DNA of 64,000 bases, from NCBI RefSeq assembly GCF_009498215.1, contig NZ_CP043499.1, forward strand, positions 124,001-188,000. Direction: 5' to 3'. Shown here in pieces: positions 37,059 to 46,597 of this stretch (position 1 is its first letter; each line of letters opens with the position of its first letter). A model generated the notes under the pieces. That model made no database searches. It worked only from the letters and a program-made list of their open reading frames with translations, and was not told where the DNA came from. A program made the translations under genes and the position numbers. The DNA is from Rhizobium grahamii (GTDB lineage: Bacteria; Pseudomonadota; Alphaproteobacteria; Rhizobiales; Rhizobiaceae).

Positions 37059-38438
37059 CTATGCGACAGCCGAACACCAGCCTTGCCGATAGGCTCGCAG
37101 GCCCGGAATTTCACGGGGCGTAACGACCTTCTTGGCGCCCGGTACCGGTTTGACGCCCGCGAGAAGCGCAGCACCGGCGCTCGTGCCCGTCGACCCTGGG
37201 ATGGCGATCACCTCGCGACCGGTCAGGCTGGCGAGCAGCTCCAGATAGGTCGTATTCAGCGAGAATGGGCCTTCAACAACAATTGGACCATCGGCACCGA
37301 TCAGACCAAGGCAGGCCTCGGTCATCAACGCCAGATAGAGGCACACACCTGCATGGCGCTCTTCCACTGACGCGCCTTCGGCGTCGATCCAGCGGCTTTG
37401 CTGTCCGGGAAAGGGACCCGATCCTGAGGCGACGTTGGGAAGCAGCATGATGCCTTTGCCGATCGCTGTGGCAACCGCGCCGCCGGCATCGTCGGAACTA
37501 ACAGGCCCGATTTCAGCGGAAAGCAGTTCGAACTCACGCCCACCCATGAAGCGGGAGGAGGGCACTGCTCTGCCGTAGGCGTCGACGTTGGCGAGCGTAT
37601 CGCGGCTCGGGTCGAGATGATCGAGATCGCCGCCGACACCGAAATTGATCACCCAGGTGCCGGTCGAGACGACGGCAAAGGGGGCTGCCCGGTCGACAAG
37701 ATGCGGCAAGAGCGATGCATTCGAATCGTGAATACCGCAATAGACCGGCACCTCAACGGTCAAGCCAATTGTCTCGGCAACTTCCGGCAGGACTGGCCCT
37801 AGGGCGTCGAAAGCCGAGCGGATCGGCGCCATCAAATCGCGAATACCAAGCGTGTCGACGAGCGAGGAATAGCGACCTTCACGCGGGTTCCACAGGTCGG
37901 TGTGGCAACCGAGCGAGGTAACCTCATTCGACAAGACTCCGGTCAACCGAGCGGTCCAGTATTGCGGGTAGGTTACGATGGTGGCGACCTCCGCGAAAAG
38001 GTCGGGAAACGCCTTCTTCTGGTAGTGCAGCTGTGCGCCGATATTGAGACCCATCGCCTGGTGCGGCGAGAAGGTTTCCTCGAAGGACGGGCGAAGCTTT
38101 CCATAGGCGCTTCGGATTTCCTCGGGATACTCGTGCTCATAGTCGAGAACGGGCATTGCCAGATTTCCCGATGCATCCAGCAGTGCCGCAGATGCTCCGT
38201 GCGTCGTCACCGAAATCGCGTCGAACCCGGGCTCCTTGGCAAAGGAGCGGAGAGCGTCAATCGCAAAGGCCCACAGGCGGTCGGTAGCGTAGTGCGGATA
38301 AATCCCGTCCTTGAGGACCGCATTTGGTGTCTTCGCCTGGGCGATCTCGGTGCCGGTGGCGCTGTCGAGAACGACGACCTTGGCGTTTGTCTTGCCGATA
38401 TCAAGAACGGCGATGCGCGGATTTGTCTGCGTTGTCAT
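37059..38438 (-). CDS. rhaK: L-rhamnose catabolism sugar kinase RhaK
   Basis: A 459-residue FGGY-type carbohydrate kinase. The N-terminal phosphate-binding motif is seen as AVLDIGKTNAKVVVLD, the central region as VTTHGASAALLD and YCGIHDSNASLLPHL, with the adenosine-side Gly-rich segment IPGSTGTSAGAALLAG near the end. In R. leguminosarum RhaK is required both for growth on rhamnose and for activity of the RhaSTPQ transporter. The ATG at 38438 is preferred: it overlaps rhaU by 4 bases (ATGA), the usual coupling. An upstream in-frame extension overlaps rhaU and lacks similarity. Confidence 0.94.
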   Translation of the reverse strand: MTTQTNPRIAVLDIGKTNAKVVVLDSATGTEIAQAKTPNAVLKDGIYPHYATDRLWAFAIDALRSFAKEPGFDAISVTTHGASAALLDASGNLAMPVLDYEHEYPEEIRSAYGKLRPSFEETFSPHQAMGLNIGAQLHYQKKAFPDLFAEVATIVTYPQYWTARLTGVLSNEVTSLGCHTDLWNPREGRYSSLVDTLGIRDLMAPIRSAFDALGPVLPEVAETIGLTVEVPVYCGIHDSNASLLPHLVDRAAPFAVVSTGTWVINFGVGGDLDHLDPSRDTLANVDAYGRAVPSSRFMGGREFELLSAEIGPVSSDDAGGAVATAIGKGIMLLPNVASGSGPFPGQQSRWIDAEGASVEERHAGVCLYLALMTEACLGLIGADGPIVVEGPFSLNTTYLELLASLTGREVIAIPGSTGTSAGAALLAGVKPVPGAKKVVTPREIPGLRAYRQGWCSAVA

Positions 38439-38755
38439 GGCATGTGGAAGACGGTGACGAGATCGCTCTGGACGGGAGAATTGTCCGGGTTGGTCGCCAT
38501 GATGTCCCCCATATGCGCCCACCACTTCTTCATGACGGGGTGCTCGGGCAGGCTCGCCATGGTGTTGTCGCTCGTGCGCGTCAGAACGCCGAAGAGCGTG
38601 TTGGTCTCGCGGTCCAGGTGGATCGAGTAGTCGCTGGCGCCCGACTGGTGCAGCAGATCGACCAGCTCTGGCCAGATTTCGTCATGACGCTTCTTGTACT
38701 CGGCTTCCATGCCGGGATTGAGCGTCATCTTGAAGGCGTGCTTTTCCAAGGTCAT
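38435..38755 (-). CDS. rhaU: L-rhamnose mutarotase
   Basis: A 106-residue protein of the RhaM/RhaU family, the normal length. Conserved segments are KRHDEIWPELVDLLHQSGAS, YSIHLDRETNTLFGVL and the C-terminal KKWWAHMGDIM. It interconverts alpha and beta anomers of L-rhamnose so that the transporter or isomerase receives its preferred form. It overlaps rhaQ upstream and rhaK downstream by 4 bases each, so translation of the three is coupled. Confidence 0.95.
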   Translation of the reverse strand: MTLEKHAFKMTLNPGMEAEYKKRHDEIWPELVDLLHQSGASDYSIHLDRETNTLFGVLTRTSDNTMASLPEHPVMKKWWAHMGDIMATNPDNSPVQSDLVTVFHMP

Positions 38756-39765
38756 TTGGAGCTCATGGCTTTGATGCGGCGGGCGATGATCGGGATCGCG
38801 ATGGTGATGATCAGCAGCAGGCCGATGAAGATCGACATGACGATGCCGGGCACGTTGAGGAGACCGAGGCCGAAGGTGACGAGGCCCATGACGAAGGCCG
38901 CGATGACGACGCCGCCGATCTTGCCGGAACCGCCGAGGATCGAGACGCCGCCGAGAACGACCATGGTCACGACTTCAAGCTCCCAGCCCTGCGCGATCGA
39001 CGGACGGGTCGAGCCGAGACGCGAGGTCAGGCAGACCGAGGCGATGCCGCTCATTACGCCGGTCAACACGAAGAGAATGAACTTCACGCGTTCGACCGGG
39101 ATGCCGGAGAAGCGAGCAGCGAAATCATTGTTGCCGATCGTGTAGACCTGACGGCCGAAGTTCGTCGCGTGCAGGAGGATGGCGAATGCGATCGCCAGCA
39201 CGATGAACAGCACGAACTCGAAGGAAAAGACCCAGACGACGTAACCCTGGCCGAAGAAGGCGAAGTCCTCAGGGTAGCCACCATAAGCCTGGTCGCCGAG
39301 AACGATGTAGGAAATGCCACGAAACAGGCTCATCGTGCCAATGGTCACGACGATCGACGGCAGCTTCAGCACCGAGACCAGGAAGCCATTGAACATGCCA
39401 CAAAGCAGGCCGACGCCAACGCCGATGGCAACGAGACCGGGCGCTCCGACGCCAGCCTGGGCGGCAGCACCCATGGCTGTCGAAGCAAGCGCAATGATGG
39501 CCGCGACCGACAGGTCGATCTCACCTGAGATGACGAGCAACGCCATCGCAAAGGCGATCATCGCCTTTTCGGTGAAGTTGAAAGTCGCGTCGGACAGGTT
39601 CCAGGCATCCAGGAAGTAAGGCGATGCCAGCGAATTGAAGATGAAGATCAGGACCGCGACACCGAAGAGCAGGACTTCCCAGCTCGACATGATGCGCTTG
39701 AACGGCGTTCCCAAACGATCCGGGATGACGCGCTTTTCGGCGGGCGTGGAAACGACGGTGCTCAT
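38752..39765 (-). CDS. rhaQ: Rhamnose ABC transporter permease RhaQ
   Basis: A 337-residue inner-membrane permease of the ribose/CUT2 class (RbsC family). Eight to ten hydrophobic segments are visible, and the family signature region is ISGEIDLSVAAIIALAS, a common motif of these permeases, with GGVSILGGSGKIGGVVIAAF near the end. It pairs with RhaP to form the membrane channel powered by RhaT. It overlaps both rhaP (4 bases) and rhaU (4 bases). Confidence 0.93.
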   Translation of the reverse strand: MSTVVSTPAEKRVIPDRLGTPFKRIMSSWEVLLFGVAVLIFIFNSLASPYFLDAWNLSDATFNFTEKAMIAFAMALLVISGEIDLSVAAIIALASTAMGAAAQAGVGAPGLVAIGVGVGLLCGMFNGFLVSVLKLPSIVVTIGTMSLFRGISYIVLGDQAYGGYPEDFAFFGQGYVVWVFSFEFVLFIVLAIAFAILLHATNFGRQVYTIGNNDFAARFSGIPVERVKFILFVLTGVMSGIASVCLTSRLGSTRPSIAQGWELEVVTMVVLGGVSILGGSGKIGGVVIAAFVMGLVTFGLGLLNVPGIVMSIFIGLLLIITIAIPIIARRIKAMSSK

Positions 39766-40763
39766 GCTGCCACCTCTGCTGGGGTCTCTGCCGCGGCCTT
39801 GTCACGCAGGATGATGCGGCCGCGATTGCGCTCGCGCCTTGCGTTGAAGACGACGGCGAGGATGATCACGGTGCCGGAGATCGCCATCTGCGTGAACGGC
39901 GAGATGCCGATGACGGGCAGCGCGTTCTTGATGACGCCGAGGAAGAGGGCGCCGAGCACCGTGCCGATGACCGAACCCACGCCGCCGGCGATCGAGATGC
40001 CGCCGATGACGCAGGCCGCAACGCTGTCGAGCTCGAAGCCGTTGGCGATATCGACGTAGGCAACCGCGTAGCGCGACACCCAGAGATAGCTTGCAAGACC
40101 TGCCAATGCGCCTGAGAGAACGAAGGCGAGGAACTTCGTCCAGCCAACATCGATACCGGCATAGACCGCCGCCGTCGGATTGCCGCCTGCCGCATAGGTC
40201 GAGCGGCCGAACTGGGTGTATTTCAGCACCACGTAGATCAAGGCGACGATGATGATTGCAGCCCAGCTGAGAACCGGCATACCGAGGACGACCGTGCGCG
40301 GAACGTTGAGGAACGTCGGCGTCATCTGGTGCGCGTTGACCCATTCACCGCCCGATAGCACGAAGGCCATGCCGCGATAGATGGTCAGTGTGCCGAGCGT
40401 CACGACGATGGGCGGAATTTCGAGTGCCCACACCAGGAAGCCGTTGATCGCACCGAGAAAGGCACCGATCAGGATGGCGGCAAGGATCAGGACGATCAGC
40501 GGCAGATCGGGATGGGCCGCATTCAGCATCGCGATCGCCATGCCGGTGAAGGCGAGGTTGGCGGCAACCGAAAGGTCGATCGACTTCGTCAGGATGACCG
40601 TCATCTGCGCAAGCGCCAGGATGATCAGGATCGACGTGTCGTTGAAGATGCCGGCGAGGTTAGCAGGCGTCGCGAAGCCCTGGGCTCGCGTCGAGAAGAC
40701 CGCGATCATCACCGCGATGATGATGAAGAGCAGCGTTTCGCGTTTTTTCAGGAGTCTGGACAT
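39762..40763 (-). CDS. rhaP: Rhamnose ABC transporter permease RhaP
   Basis: A 333-residue CUT2-class permease, paralogous to RhaQ. The motif KSIDLSVAANLAFTGMAIA and the conserved GGISIAGGVGSVIGTVLGA are present. With RhaQ it forms the heteromeric membrane part of the rhamnose importer. It starts 10 bases after the rhaT stop and overlaps rhaQ by 4 bases. Confidence 0.93.
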   Translation of the reverse strand: MSRLLKKRETLLFIIIAVMIAVFSTRAQGFATPANLAGIFNDTSILIILALAQMTVILTKSIDLSVAANLAFTGMAIAMLNAAHPDLPLIVLILAAILIGAFLGAINGFLVWALEIPPIVVTLGTLTIYRGMAFVLSGGEWVNAHQMTPTFLNVPRTVVLGMPVLSWAAIIIVALIYVVLKYTQFGRSTYAAGGNPTAAVYAGIDVGWTKFLAFVLSGALAGLASYLWVSRYAVAYVDIANGFELDSVAACVIGGISIAGGVGSVIGTVLGALFLGVIKNALPVIGISPFTQMAISGTVIILAVVFNARRERNRGRIILRDKAAAETPAEVAA

Positions 40764-40773
40764 GCTGGTACCC

Positions 40774-42309
40774 TCAAGCGTTACCGGTGGCAGCGCGCAC
40801 CAGCGTTTCCGGCGTCAGGTCCTTGCGCTCGAAGAGGCCGGCAGACAGGCCCTCCTTCATGACAAGAACCCGGTCGGACATTCCGATGATCTCCGGCAGT
40901 TCGGACGAGATCATGATGATGGACAGGCCTTCGGCGGCGAGCTCGCTGATGAAGCCGTGGACGGCAGCCTTCGAGCCGATGTCGATACCCTTGGTCGGCT
41001 CGTCGAGAATGATGACCTTCGGCAGCGTTGCCAGCCACTTTCCGATGACCACCTTCTGCTGGTTGCCACCCGACAGCGTTCCGACAGGGACGGAGAGAGC
41101 CGCCGCGCGCAGATCGAGGCGCTCGGCATATTTGCGGGCAAGCGCGAATTCGTTGGCGGCCTTCAGGAAGCCCTTGCGCGAGGTGCGCCCGAGCGAAGGC
41201 AAGGTCATGTTCTGGTAGATCGGCATCGGCAGCGCCAGGCCATGGCGACCGCGCTCTTCCGGTACATAGACGATGCCCGCCTTGATCGCATCGAGCGGCG
41301 AGTTGATGCTAATCTCGCGGCCGTCGAGCGTCAGCTTGCCGGATAGAGGCTTGGTGATGCCGAACAGCGACTGGCAAAGCTCGGAGCGGCCGGCGCCAAT
41401 CAGGCCATAGATGCCGAGGATCTCGCCTTTGCGCAGCGTCAGCGAAATGTCGCGGAACTCCGTCTGGTGACAGTATTTCTCGACCTGCAGGACCGGGGCG
41501 CCGATGGCGACGTCGATCTTCGGGAAGGCATTCTCGACGTCGCGGCCGACCATCAGGCGGACGATGTCGTCCTGCGGCGTGGTCTTCAGCTTGCCGTGAC
41601 CGACAGCCTTGCCGTCACGGAAGACGACGAAATTATCGGCGATTTCATAGAGCTCGTCGAACTTGTGGCTGATGAAGAGGATCGCCTTGCCCTGCGCCTT
41701 CAGGCCTTCGACGATGCGGAACAGATCGTCGATTTCCTTGCGAGACAGGGCCGCGGTCGGCTCGTCCATGATGACGATGCGGGCCTCGATCGAGAGCGCG
41801 CGGGAGATCGCCACGAGATGGCGCTGCGCAATCGAGAGGTCCTTCAGGCGGATCGTCGGATCGATATTGCTTTCAAGCGAGGTGAGCAGCGCTTTGGCGC
41901 GGCTGTTCATCAGCTTCCAGTCGATCGTGCGGAATTTCGTTCTCGGTGCGTGGCCGAGGAAGATGTTTTCGGCAACCGTCAGCTCGTCGAAGAGCACGGT
42001 CTCCTGATGGATGGCGGTCACGCCCGCGTCGATCGCAGCCTGTGCGTTGGCAAACGTCGTCGGCTTGCCGTCGACGATGATCTCGCCTTCGTTCGGCCGG
42101 TAGATGCCGGTCAGGATCTTGACGAGGGTCGACTTGCCGGCACCGTTTTCGCCGATCAGGGCGGTGACCTTGCCGGGATAGAGCGCGATGCTGACGTTGT
42201 CGAGCGCCTTCACGCCGGGGAAGATCTGCGAGATGCCGCGCATCTCCAGGATGGCGGGTGCATCAGCGGCGTTGACGTCCGCGACAGGTTGTTGAAGGGC
42301 AGTGTTCAT
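40774..42309 (-). CDS. rhaT: Rhamnose ABC transporter ATP-binding protein RhaT
   Basis: A 511-residue double ATPase of the RbsA/CUT2 class. The first half has a full Walker A (GENGAGKSTLVKI), signature LSIAQRHLVAISRAL and Walker B IVIMDEPTAALS. The second half has a degenerate Walker A (GLIGAGRSELCQSL), as usual for this class, with intact LSGGNQQKVVIGKWL and VIILDEPTKGIDIG. It powers rhamnose uptake through RhaP and RhaQ. This RhaT is the ABC ATPase of the rhizobial nomenclature, not the unrelated proton symporter of E. coli. It is separated from rhaS by 72 bases containing a strong hairpin. Confidence 0.95.
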   Translation of the reverse strand: MNTALQQPVADVNAADAPAILEMRGISQIFPGVKALDNVSIALYPGKVTALIGENGAGKSTLVKILTGIYRPNEGEIIVDGKPTTFANAQAAIDAGVTAIHQETVLFDELTVAENIFLGHAPRTKFRTIDWKLMNSRAKALLTSLESNIDPTIRLKDLSIAQRHLVAISRALSIEARIVIMDEPTAALSRKEIDDLFRIVEGLKAQGKAILFISHKFDELYEIADNFVVFRDGKAVGHGKLKTTPQDDIVRLMVGRDVENAFPKIDVAIGAPVLQVEKYCHQTEFRDISLTLRKGEILGIYGLIGAGRSELCQSLFGITKPLSGKLTLDGREISINSPLDAIKAGIVYVPEERGRHGLALPMPIYQNMTLPSLGRTSRKGFLKAANEFALARKYAERLDLRAAALSVPVGTLSGGNQQKVVIGKWLATLPKVIILDEPTKGIDIGSKAAVHGFISELAAEGLSIIMISSELPEIIGMSDRVLVMKEGLSAGLFERKDLTPETLVRAATGNA

Positions 42310-42338
42310 CAGCGTTTACCAGTGTTCAATGGGAAAGT

Positions 42339-42360
42339 CCCGGCGGCCTGAACCGCCGGG
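42339..42360 (-). terminator. Intercistronic hairpin between rhaS and rhaT
   Basis: A perfect 8-base GC stem (42339-42346 with 42353-42360) around a 6-base loop sits between the rhaS stop and the rhaT start. Such stem-loops after binding-protein genes commonly protect the upstream message or attenuate read-through, giving more binding protein than ATPase. Confidence 0.6.
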
Positions 42361-42381
42361 TTTGGTTCGTCTAAGCGAGGC

Positions 42382-43377
42382 TTAGAAAACCTTCGAGAAC
42401 TGGTCGATGTTCGAAGCGTTGTAGATGAACGGATCGGCCATTGCGGCTTCGCCCTTTTCATCAACCTTGATCTTGCCCATGCGGCCAGCTTCGATTTCGG
42501 TGCCCGGCTTGCCGGTCGCGTCACCCTTTACGAGGTGATAGGCGATCTGCGTTGCGGAGTAGCCGAGGTCGATCGGGTTCCAGATCGCGAATTCCTTCGT
42601 AGCACCTGACTTGATCGCACCGGCCATTTCGGACGGCAGGCCAAGACCCGTTACGTAGACCTTGCCGACGAGACCCTTGTCTTCGACAACCTTGGAAGCG
42701 GCCAGAACACCGACCGTCGTCGGAGCGACGATGACCTTGACGTTCGGGTTGGACTTCAGCAGGCCTTCGGCTTCACGATAGGACTTGTCCGAAAGGTCGT
42801 CGCCGTAAACGGTGGTGACGAGGTTCAGGCCAGCGAAGTCCTTGAGCTGCTTCTTCATCTGGTCGATCCAGATGTTCTGGTTCGTCGAGGTGGTGGTTGC
42901 CGACAGGATGGCGAAATCGCCCTTGCCGCCTTCCAGGTGGTCCTTGACGAGCGTCAGGCACATCTTGCCGATCAGTTCGTTCGACGACGGGTTCAGCTGC
43001 AGGATGCGGCCGTCCTTGTTGACGCCGGAATCCCAGGAGATGACCTTGATGCCGCGCTGCTTGGCCTTCTTGAGGGCCGGGATGACAGCATCAGGATCGT
43101 TGGCGGAGATCGCGATGGCGTCAACGCCCTGAGCGATCAGCGAGTTGATGACTTCGATCTGGCCTTCGGCCGTCGTCGAGGTCGGGCCGGTGTAGATGAC
43201 TTCTACGCCGCCGAGTTCCTTGGCTGCTTCCTGTGCGCCCTTGTTGGCGGCTTCAAAGAAGCCGTTGCCGAGAGACTTCACCACCAGGCCGATCTTGATG
43301 TCCTTGGCGCTTGCGGCACCTGCCATCAAGGCGACGGCAAAGGCGACGCCCACTGCCAGTGTTTTTGCGAGTTTCAT
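42382..43377 (-). CDS. rhaS: Rhamnose-binding periplasmic protein RhaS
   Basis: A 331-residue sugar-binding protein with a signal peptide (residues 1-24, ending AGAASA). The mature part is of the ribose-binding fold: KIGLVVKSLGNGFFEAANKG, then AISANDPDAVIPALKKA and VISWDSGVN are typical. It captures rhamnose in the periplasm and delivers it to RhaPQT. This RhaS is the binding protein of the R. leguminosarum scheme, not the AraC-type activator of E. coli. A strong GGGAGGATAAGG ribosome binding site precedes the ATG, in keeping with high expression. Confidence 0.95.
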   Translation of the reverse strand: MKLAKTLAVGVAFAVALMAGAASAKDIKIGLVVKSLGNGFFEAANKGAQEAAKELGGVEVIYTGPTSTTAEGQIEVINSLIAQGVDAIAISANDPDAVIPALKKAKQRGIKVISWDSGVNKDGRILQLNPSSNELIGKMCLTLVKDHLEGGKGDFAILSATTTSTNQNIWIDQMKKQLKDFAGLNLVTTVYGDDLSDKSYREAEGLLKSNPNVKVIVAPTTVGVLAASKVVEDKGLVGKVYVTGLGLPSEMAGAIKSGATKEFAIWNPIDLGYSATQIAYHLVKGDATGKPGTEIEAGRMGKIKVDEKGEAAMADPFIYNASNIDQFSKVF

Positions 43378-43427
43378 GCCTTATCCTCCCACGTTGTTAA
43401 GACTTGACTACATCCTGCCGGCGCCAC

Positions 43428-44237
43428 TCAAGCGACCGACGAGGAATCCTCCTTCACTTGCGAGATCGTGCTCGCAACGACGAGCTTGATGCCCGCATCT
43501 TCGATCATCCGGCCGGCTTCCTCGGAAATGCCGTCATCGGTGATAACAGTTGAAACACGGTCGAGCGGGCACAGAATGAGGCTCGACCGGCGGTTAAACT
43601 TGCTGGAATCGACCATGACGACGAGTTCGTCGGCCTGGTGCATCAGCTTCTGTTCGCTCTGAATGATCTGCGCGTCGGCTTCCATGATGCCGAGCGGACC
43701 GACGCCCTGAGCACCGATGAAGAAACGGCGGGCGTAGAAATTGCGAATAGCGTCGTTGTCGAATGGCGACAGGATCAGGCTCTGCTCGCGATAGATCACG
43801 CCACCGGGAACGGTGACGGTGTTCTTCGAGTGCTTGACCAGGTGCTCGGCGATCGCGAACGAATTGGTCATGACCTGCATGCGGTGCGCGGCCATGAAAT
43901 GCACCATCTGGAAGGTGGTCGTGCCACCATTGATGATGATCGCATCGCCCGGATCGCAGAGATCAACGGCTGCTCGCGCAATTGAGCGTTTTTTGTCGAT
44001 GTTGACTGATTCTGAAACCCTAAAGGGGCGTCCGGCGAGATTTCCGAGCTGTGGCGGATGCACGGCCTCGGCCCCACCCCGCACGCGCCGGATCTTTCCC
44101 TGCACATGGAGGGCCGCGATGTCACGCCGGATCGTCGCCTCGGAAGCCTCTGTCAATTCGGAAATATCCTGAATCGTGACGACAGACTTTTCCTGAACGG
44201 CGCTCAATATGATGCGATGGCGTTCGCGTTCGTGCAT
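43428..44237 (-). CDS. rhaR: DeoR-family regulator RhaR
   Basis: A 269-residue DeoR-type repressor. The helix-turn-helix is TIQDISELTEASEATIRRDI, and the C-terminal effector domain has DAIIINGGTTTFQMVHF and KFNRRSSLILCPLDRVSTVI, the sugar-phosphate-binding loop area of the family. In R. leguminosarum RhaR negatively regulates the rha genes, relieved by a phosphorylated rhamnose intermediate. The start at 44237 has a strong AGGAGGAACC ribosome binding site; the in-frame extension to 44288 would run into the operator region. It is the first gene of the minus-strand rha operon. Confidence 0.93.
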   Translation of the reverse strand: MHERERHRIILSAVQEKSVVTIQDISELTEASEATIRRDIAALHVQGKIRRVRGGAEAVHPPQLGNLAGRPFRVSESVNIDKKRSIARAAVDLCDPGDAIIINGGTTTFQMVHFMAAHRMQVMTNSFAIAEHLVKHSKNTVTVPGGVIYREQSLILSPFDNDAIRNFYARRFFIGAQGVGPLGIMEADAQIIQSEQKLMHQADELVVMVDSSKFNRRSSLILCPLDRVSTVITDDGISEEAGRMIEDAGIKLVVASTISQVKEDSSSVA

Positions 44238-44280
44238 GGGGTTCCTCCTAGCTTGCTTATTTCGCAGTTGTGACAATGTG

Positions 44281-44349
44281 TCAATCAAAAACGATCAAGA
44301 AATTTCATATTGCGCTGCACAATAATCGAATTTGATCGTTTTCGATTGA
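44281..44349. promoter_or_regulatory. Inverted-repeat operator between rhaR and rhaD
   Basis: Left arm 44281-44298 and right arm 44332-44349 form an 18-base inverted repeat (TCAATCAAAAACGATCAA on the left) with one mismatch, separated by 33 bases. It sits between the two divergent rha transcripts where RhaR should bind; looping or cooperative binding of two dimers is plausible. Confidence 0.7.
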
Positions 44350-44437
44350 CAATGGCTATTTCCATGAGCGATACCGTCACCGAAAAGGGGCGCGGAGTTC
44401 GTTCGTGCTTCCAAGAAATTTTACATGGGAGGATGAC

Positions 44438-46534
44438 ATGGCGGCAACCGTCCGGCTTCTTGATAATCGTTGGGACGATTCATATGCAGCAGGCCTCGAT
44501 GAGCCTGGAAAGCTGCTTTATCGCTCGAACCTGCTCGGTGCTGACAAGCGCATCACCAACTATGGCGGCGGCAACACCTCTGCAAAGGTCATGGAAACCG
44601 ACCCGCTGACCGGCGAGAAGGTCAAGGTTCTCTGGGTCAAGGGTTCTGGCGGTGACGTCGGCACCATCAAGCTCGACGGCTTTGCGACCCTCTATCAGGA
44701 CAAGCTCGACGCTCTGAAGGGTATCTACAAGGGCGTTGAAGACGAAGACCGCATGGTCGGCTTCCTCCCGCATTGCACCTACAACCTGAACAGCCGCGCT
44801 GCTTCCATCGATACGCCGCTGCATGGTTTCGTACCGTTCACGCATGTTGACCACATGCATCCGGATGCGATCATCGCGATCGCCGCTTCGAAGAATTCCA
44901 AGGAACTGACGCAGCAGATCTTCGGCGCCGACATCGGTTGGCTGCCATGGCGCCGCCCGGGCTTCCAGCTCGGCCTCGACCTCGAAGCCTTCGTCAAGGC
45001 AAACCCGAATTCCAAGGGTGTTGTGCTCGAAAGCCACGGTCTCTTCACCTGGGCCAACGATGCCAAGGCTTGCTACGAGCTGACGCTCGACATCATCAAC
45101 AAGGCGATCGTCTGGTTTGCCGAAAAGACCGAAGGCAAGACGATCTTCGGCGGCGCCGTCGCCAAGAGCCTTCCGGTCGAAGAGCGTCGCGCCATCGCAG
45201 CCCGCCTGATGCCCGAAATCCGCGGCCGCATCGGCAAGGCGGAGCGCAAGCTCGGCCACTTCGACGATCAGGACGCCGTTCTCGAATTCGTCAACTCGAA
45301 GAACTTGGCACCGCTCGGCGCGCTCGGCACCAGCTGCCCGGACCACTTCCTGCGCACCAAGATCCGCCCGCTGATCGTCGACTTCGACCCGGCGAAGCCG
45401 GATGTCGATGCGATCGTTGCCGGTCTCGACAAGGCGCTCGAAGACTACCGCGCCGACTACGCGCGCTACTACAACGATTGCAAGCATGACAACTCGCCCG
45501 CCATCCGCGACGCGAACCCGGTCATCTTCCTCGTTCCCGGCGTCGGCATGCTGTCCTTTGCCCGCGACAAGGCAACCGCCCGTATCGCCAGCGAATTCTA
45601 CGTCAACGCCATCAACGTCATGCGTGGCGCGTCGACCGTCTCCGAGTATCAGGGCCTGCCTGAACAGGAAGCCTTCGATATCGAATACTGGCTGCTTGAG
45701 GAAGCCAAGCTTCAGCGCATGCCGAAGCCGAAGAGCCTGGCCGGCAAGGTTGCCTTCGTCACCGGCGGCGCCGGCGGCATCGGTCGCGCAACGGCTGCGC
45801 GCCTGATCGGCGAGGGCGCCTGCGTGGTTCTGGCCGATATCGACCAGGAAGCCCTCGACAACACCAAGGCCGATTTCGCCAAGCAGTTCGGCGCCGATGC
45901 CGTTCGTGGCGTCAAGCTCGACGTGACCAAGGAAGACGGCGTGATCTCGTCCTTCGCGGAAGCCTGCGTCGAGTTCGGTGGTGTCGATATCCTCGTCTCG
46001 AACGCTGGTATCGCTTCGTCCGCGCCGATCGAAAGCACCGAGCTTTCGATGTGGAACAAGAACATCGACATCCTGGCGACTGGCTACTTTCTCGTTTCGC
46101 GCGAAGCCTTCCGCCTGTTCCGCAAGCAGAACCTCGGCGGGAACGTTGTGTTCGTCGCTTCCAAGAACGGCCTGGCATCGTCGCCGAATGCCGCTGCATA
46201 TTGCACGGCCAAGGCTGCCGAGATCCATCTCGCCCGTTGCCTGGCGCTGGAAGGCGCAGAAGCCGGTATTCGCGTGAACACCGTTAATCCGGATGCGGTT
46301 CTTCGCGGATCGAAGATCTGGAACGGCGAGTGGCGCGAACAGCGTGCGGCATCGTCGAAGATCGAGATCAACGAGCTGGAGGAGCACTACCGCAAGCGCT
46401 CCATGCTGAAGCTCAACGTCTTCCCTGAAGACATCGCCGAAGCGATCTACTTCCTGGCGTCCGATCTGTCGGCAAAGTCCACCGGCAACATCATCAACGT
46501 CGATGCCGGCAACGCGCAGAGCTTCCCGCGCTAA
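44438..46534 (+). CDS. rhaD: Bifunctional rhamnulose-1-phosphate aldolase / short-chain dehydrogenase
   Basis: A 698-residue two-domain enzyme. The N-terminal about 430 residues are a class II aldolase domain (KRITNYGGGNTSAKVMETDP; metal-binding His cluster in FVPFTHVDHMHPDAI and ESHGLF). The C-terminal about 260 residues are an SDR with GKVAFVTGGAGGIGRATAA and the active-site YCTAK (Tyr in AAAYCTAKAAEIH). It cleaves rhamnulose 1-phosphate to dihydroxyacetone phosphate and L-lactaldehyde, and the dehydrogenase oxidises the aldehyde to lactate. The ATG at 44438 has a GGGAGG site 5 bases away. It is divergent from rhaR and followed by rhaI 63 bases later. Confidence 0.95.
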   Translation: MAATVRLLDNRWDDSYAAGLDEPGKLLYRSNLLGADKRITNYGGGNTSAKVMETDPLTGEKVKVLWVKGSGGDVGTIKLDGFATLYQDKLDALKGIYKGVEDEDRMVGFLPHCTYNLNSRAASIDTPLHGFVPFTHVDHMHPDAIIAIAASKNSKELTQQIFGADIGWLPWRRPGFQLGLDLEAFVKANPNSKGVVLESHGLFTWANDAKACYELTLDIINKAIVWFAEKTEGKTIFGGAVAKSLPVEERRAIAARLMPEIRGRIGKAERKLGHFDDQDAVLEFVNSKNLAPLGALGTSCPDHFLRTKIRPLIVDFDPAKPDVDAIVAGLDKALEDYRADYARYYNDCKHDNSPAIRDANPVIFLVPGVGMLSFARDKATARIASEFYVNAINVMRGASTVSEYQGLPEQEAFDIEYWLLEEAKLQRMPKPKSLAGKVAFVTGGAGGIGRATAARLIGEGACVVLADIDQEALDNTKADFAKQFGADAVRGVKLDVTKEDGVISSFAEACVEFGGVDILVSNAGIASSAPIESTELSMWNKNIDILATGYFLVSREAFRLFRKQNLGGNVVFVASKNGLASSPNAAAYCTAKAAEIHLARCLALEGAEAGIRVNTVNPDAVLRGSKIWNGEWREQRAASSKIEINELEEHYRKRSMLKLNVFPEDIAEAIYFLASDLSAKSTGNIINVDAGNAQSFPR

Positions 46535-46597
46535 GTCAAATTGCTGCGGCGGGCGTCATGCCCGCCGTGTCTCATCCAAATATCTCGGGAGGAACTC

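Noticed and set aside
44480..46387. A 635-codon minus-strand reading frame opposite rhaD
   Set aside because: Antisense to a well-conserved two-domain enzyme; no family features and no ribosome binding site.
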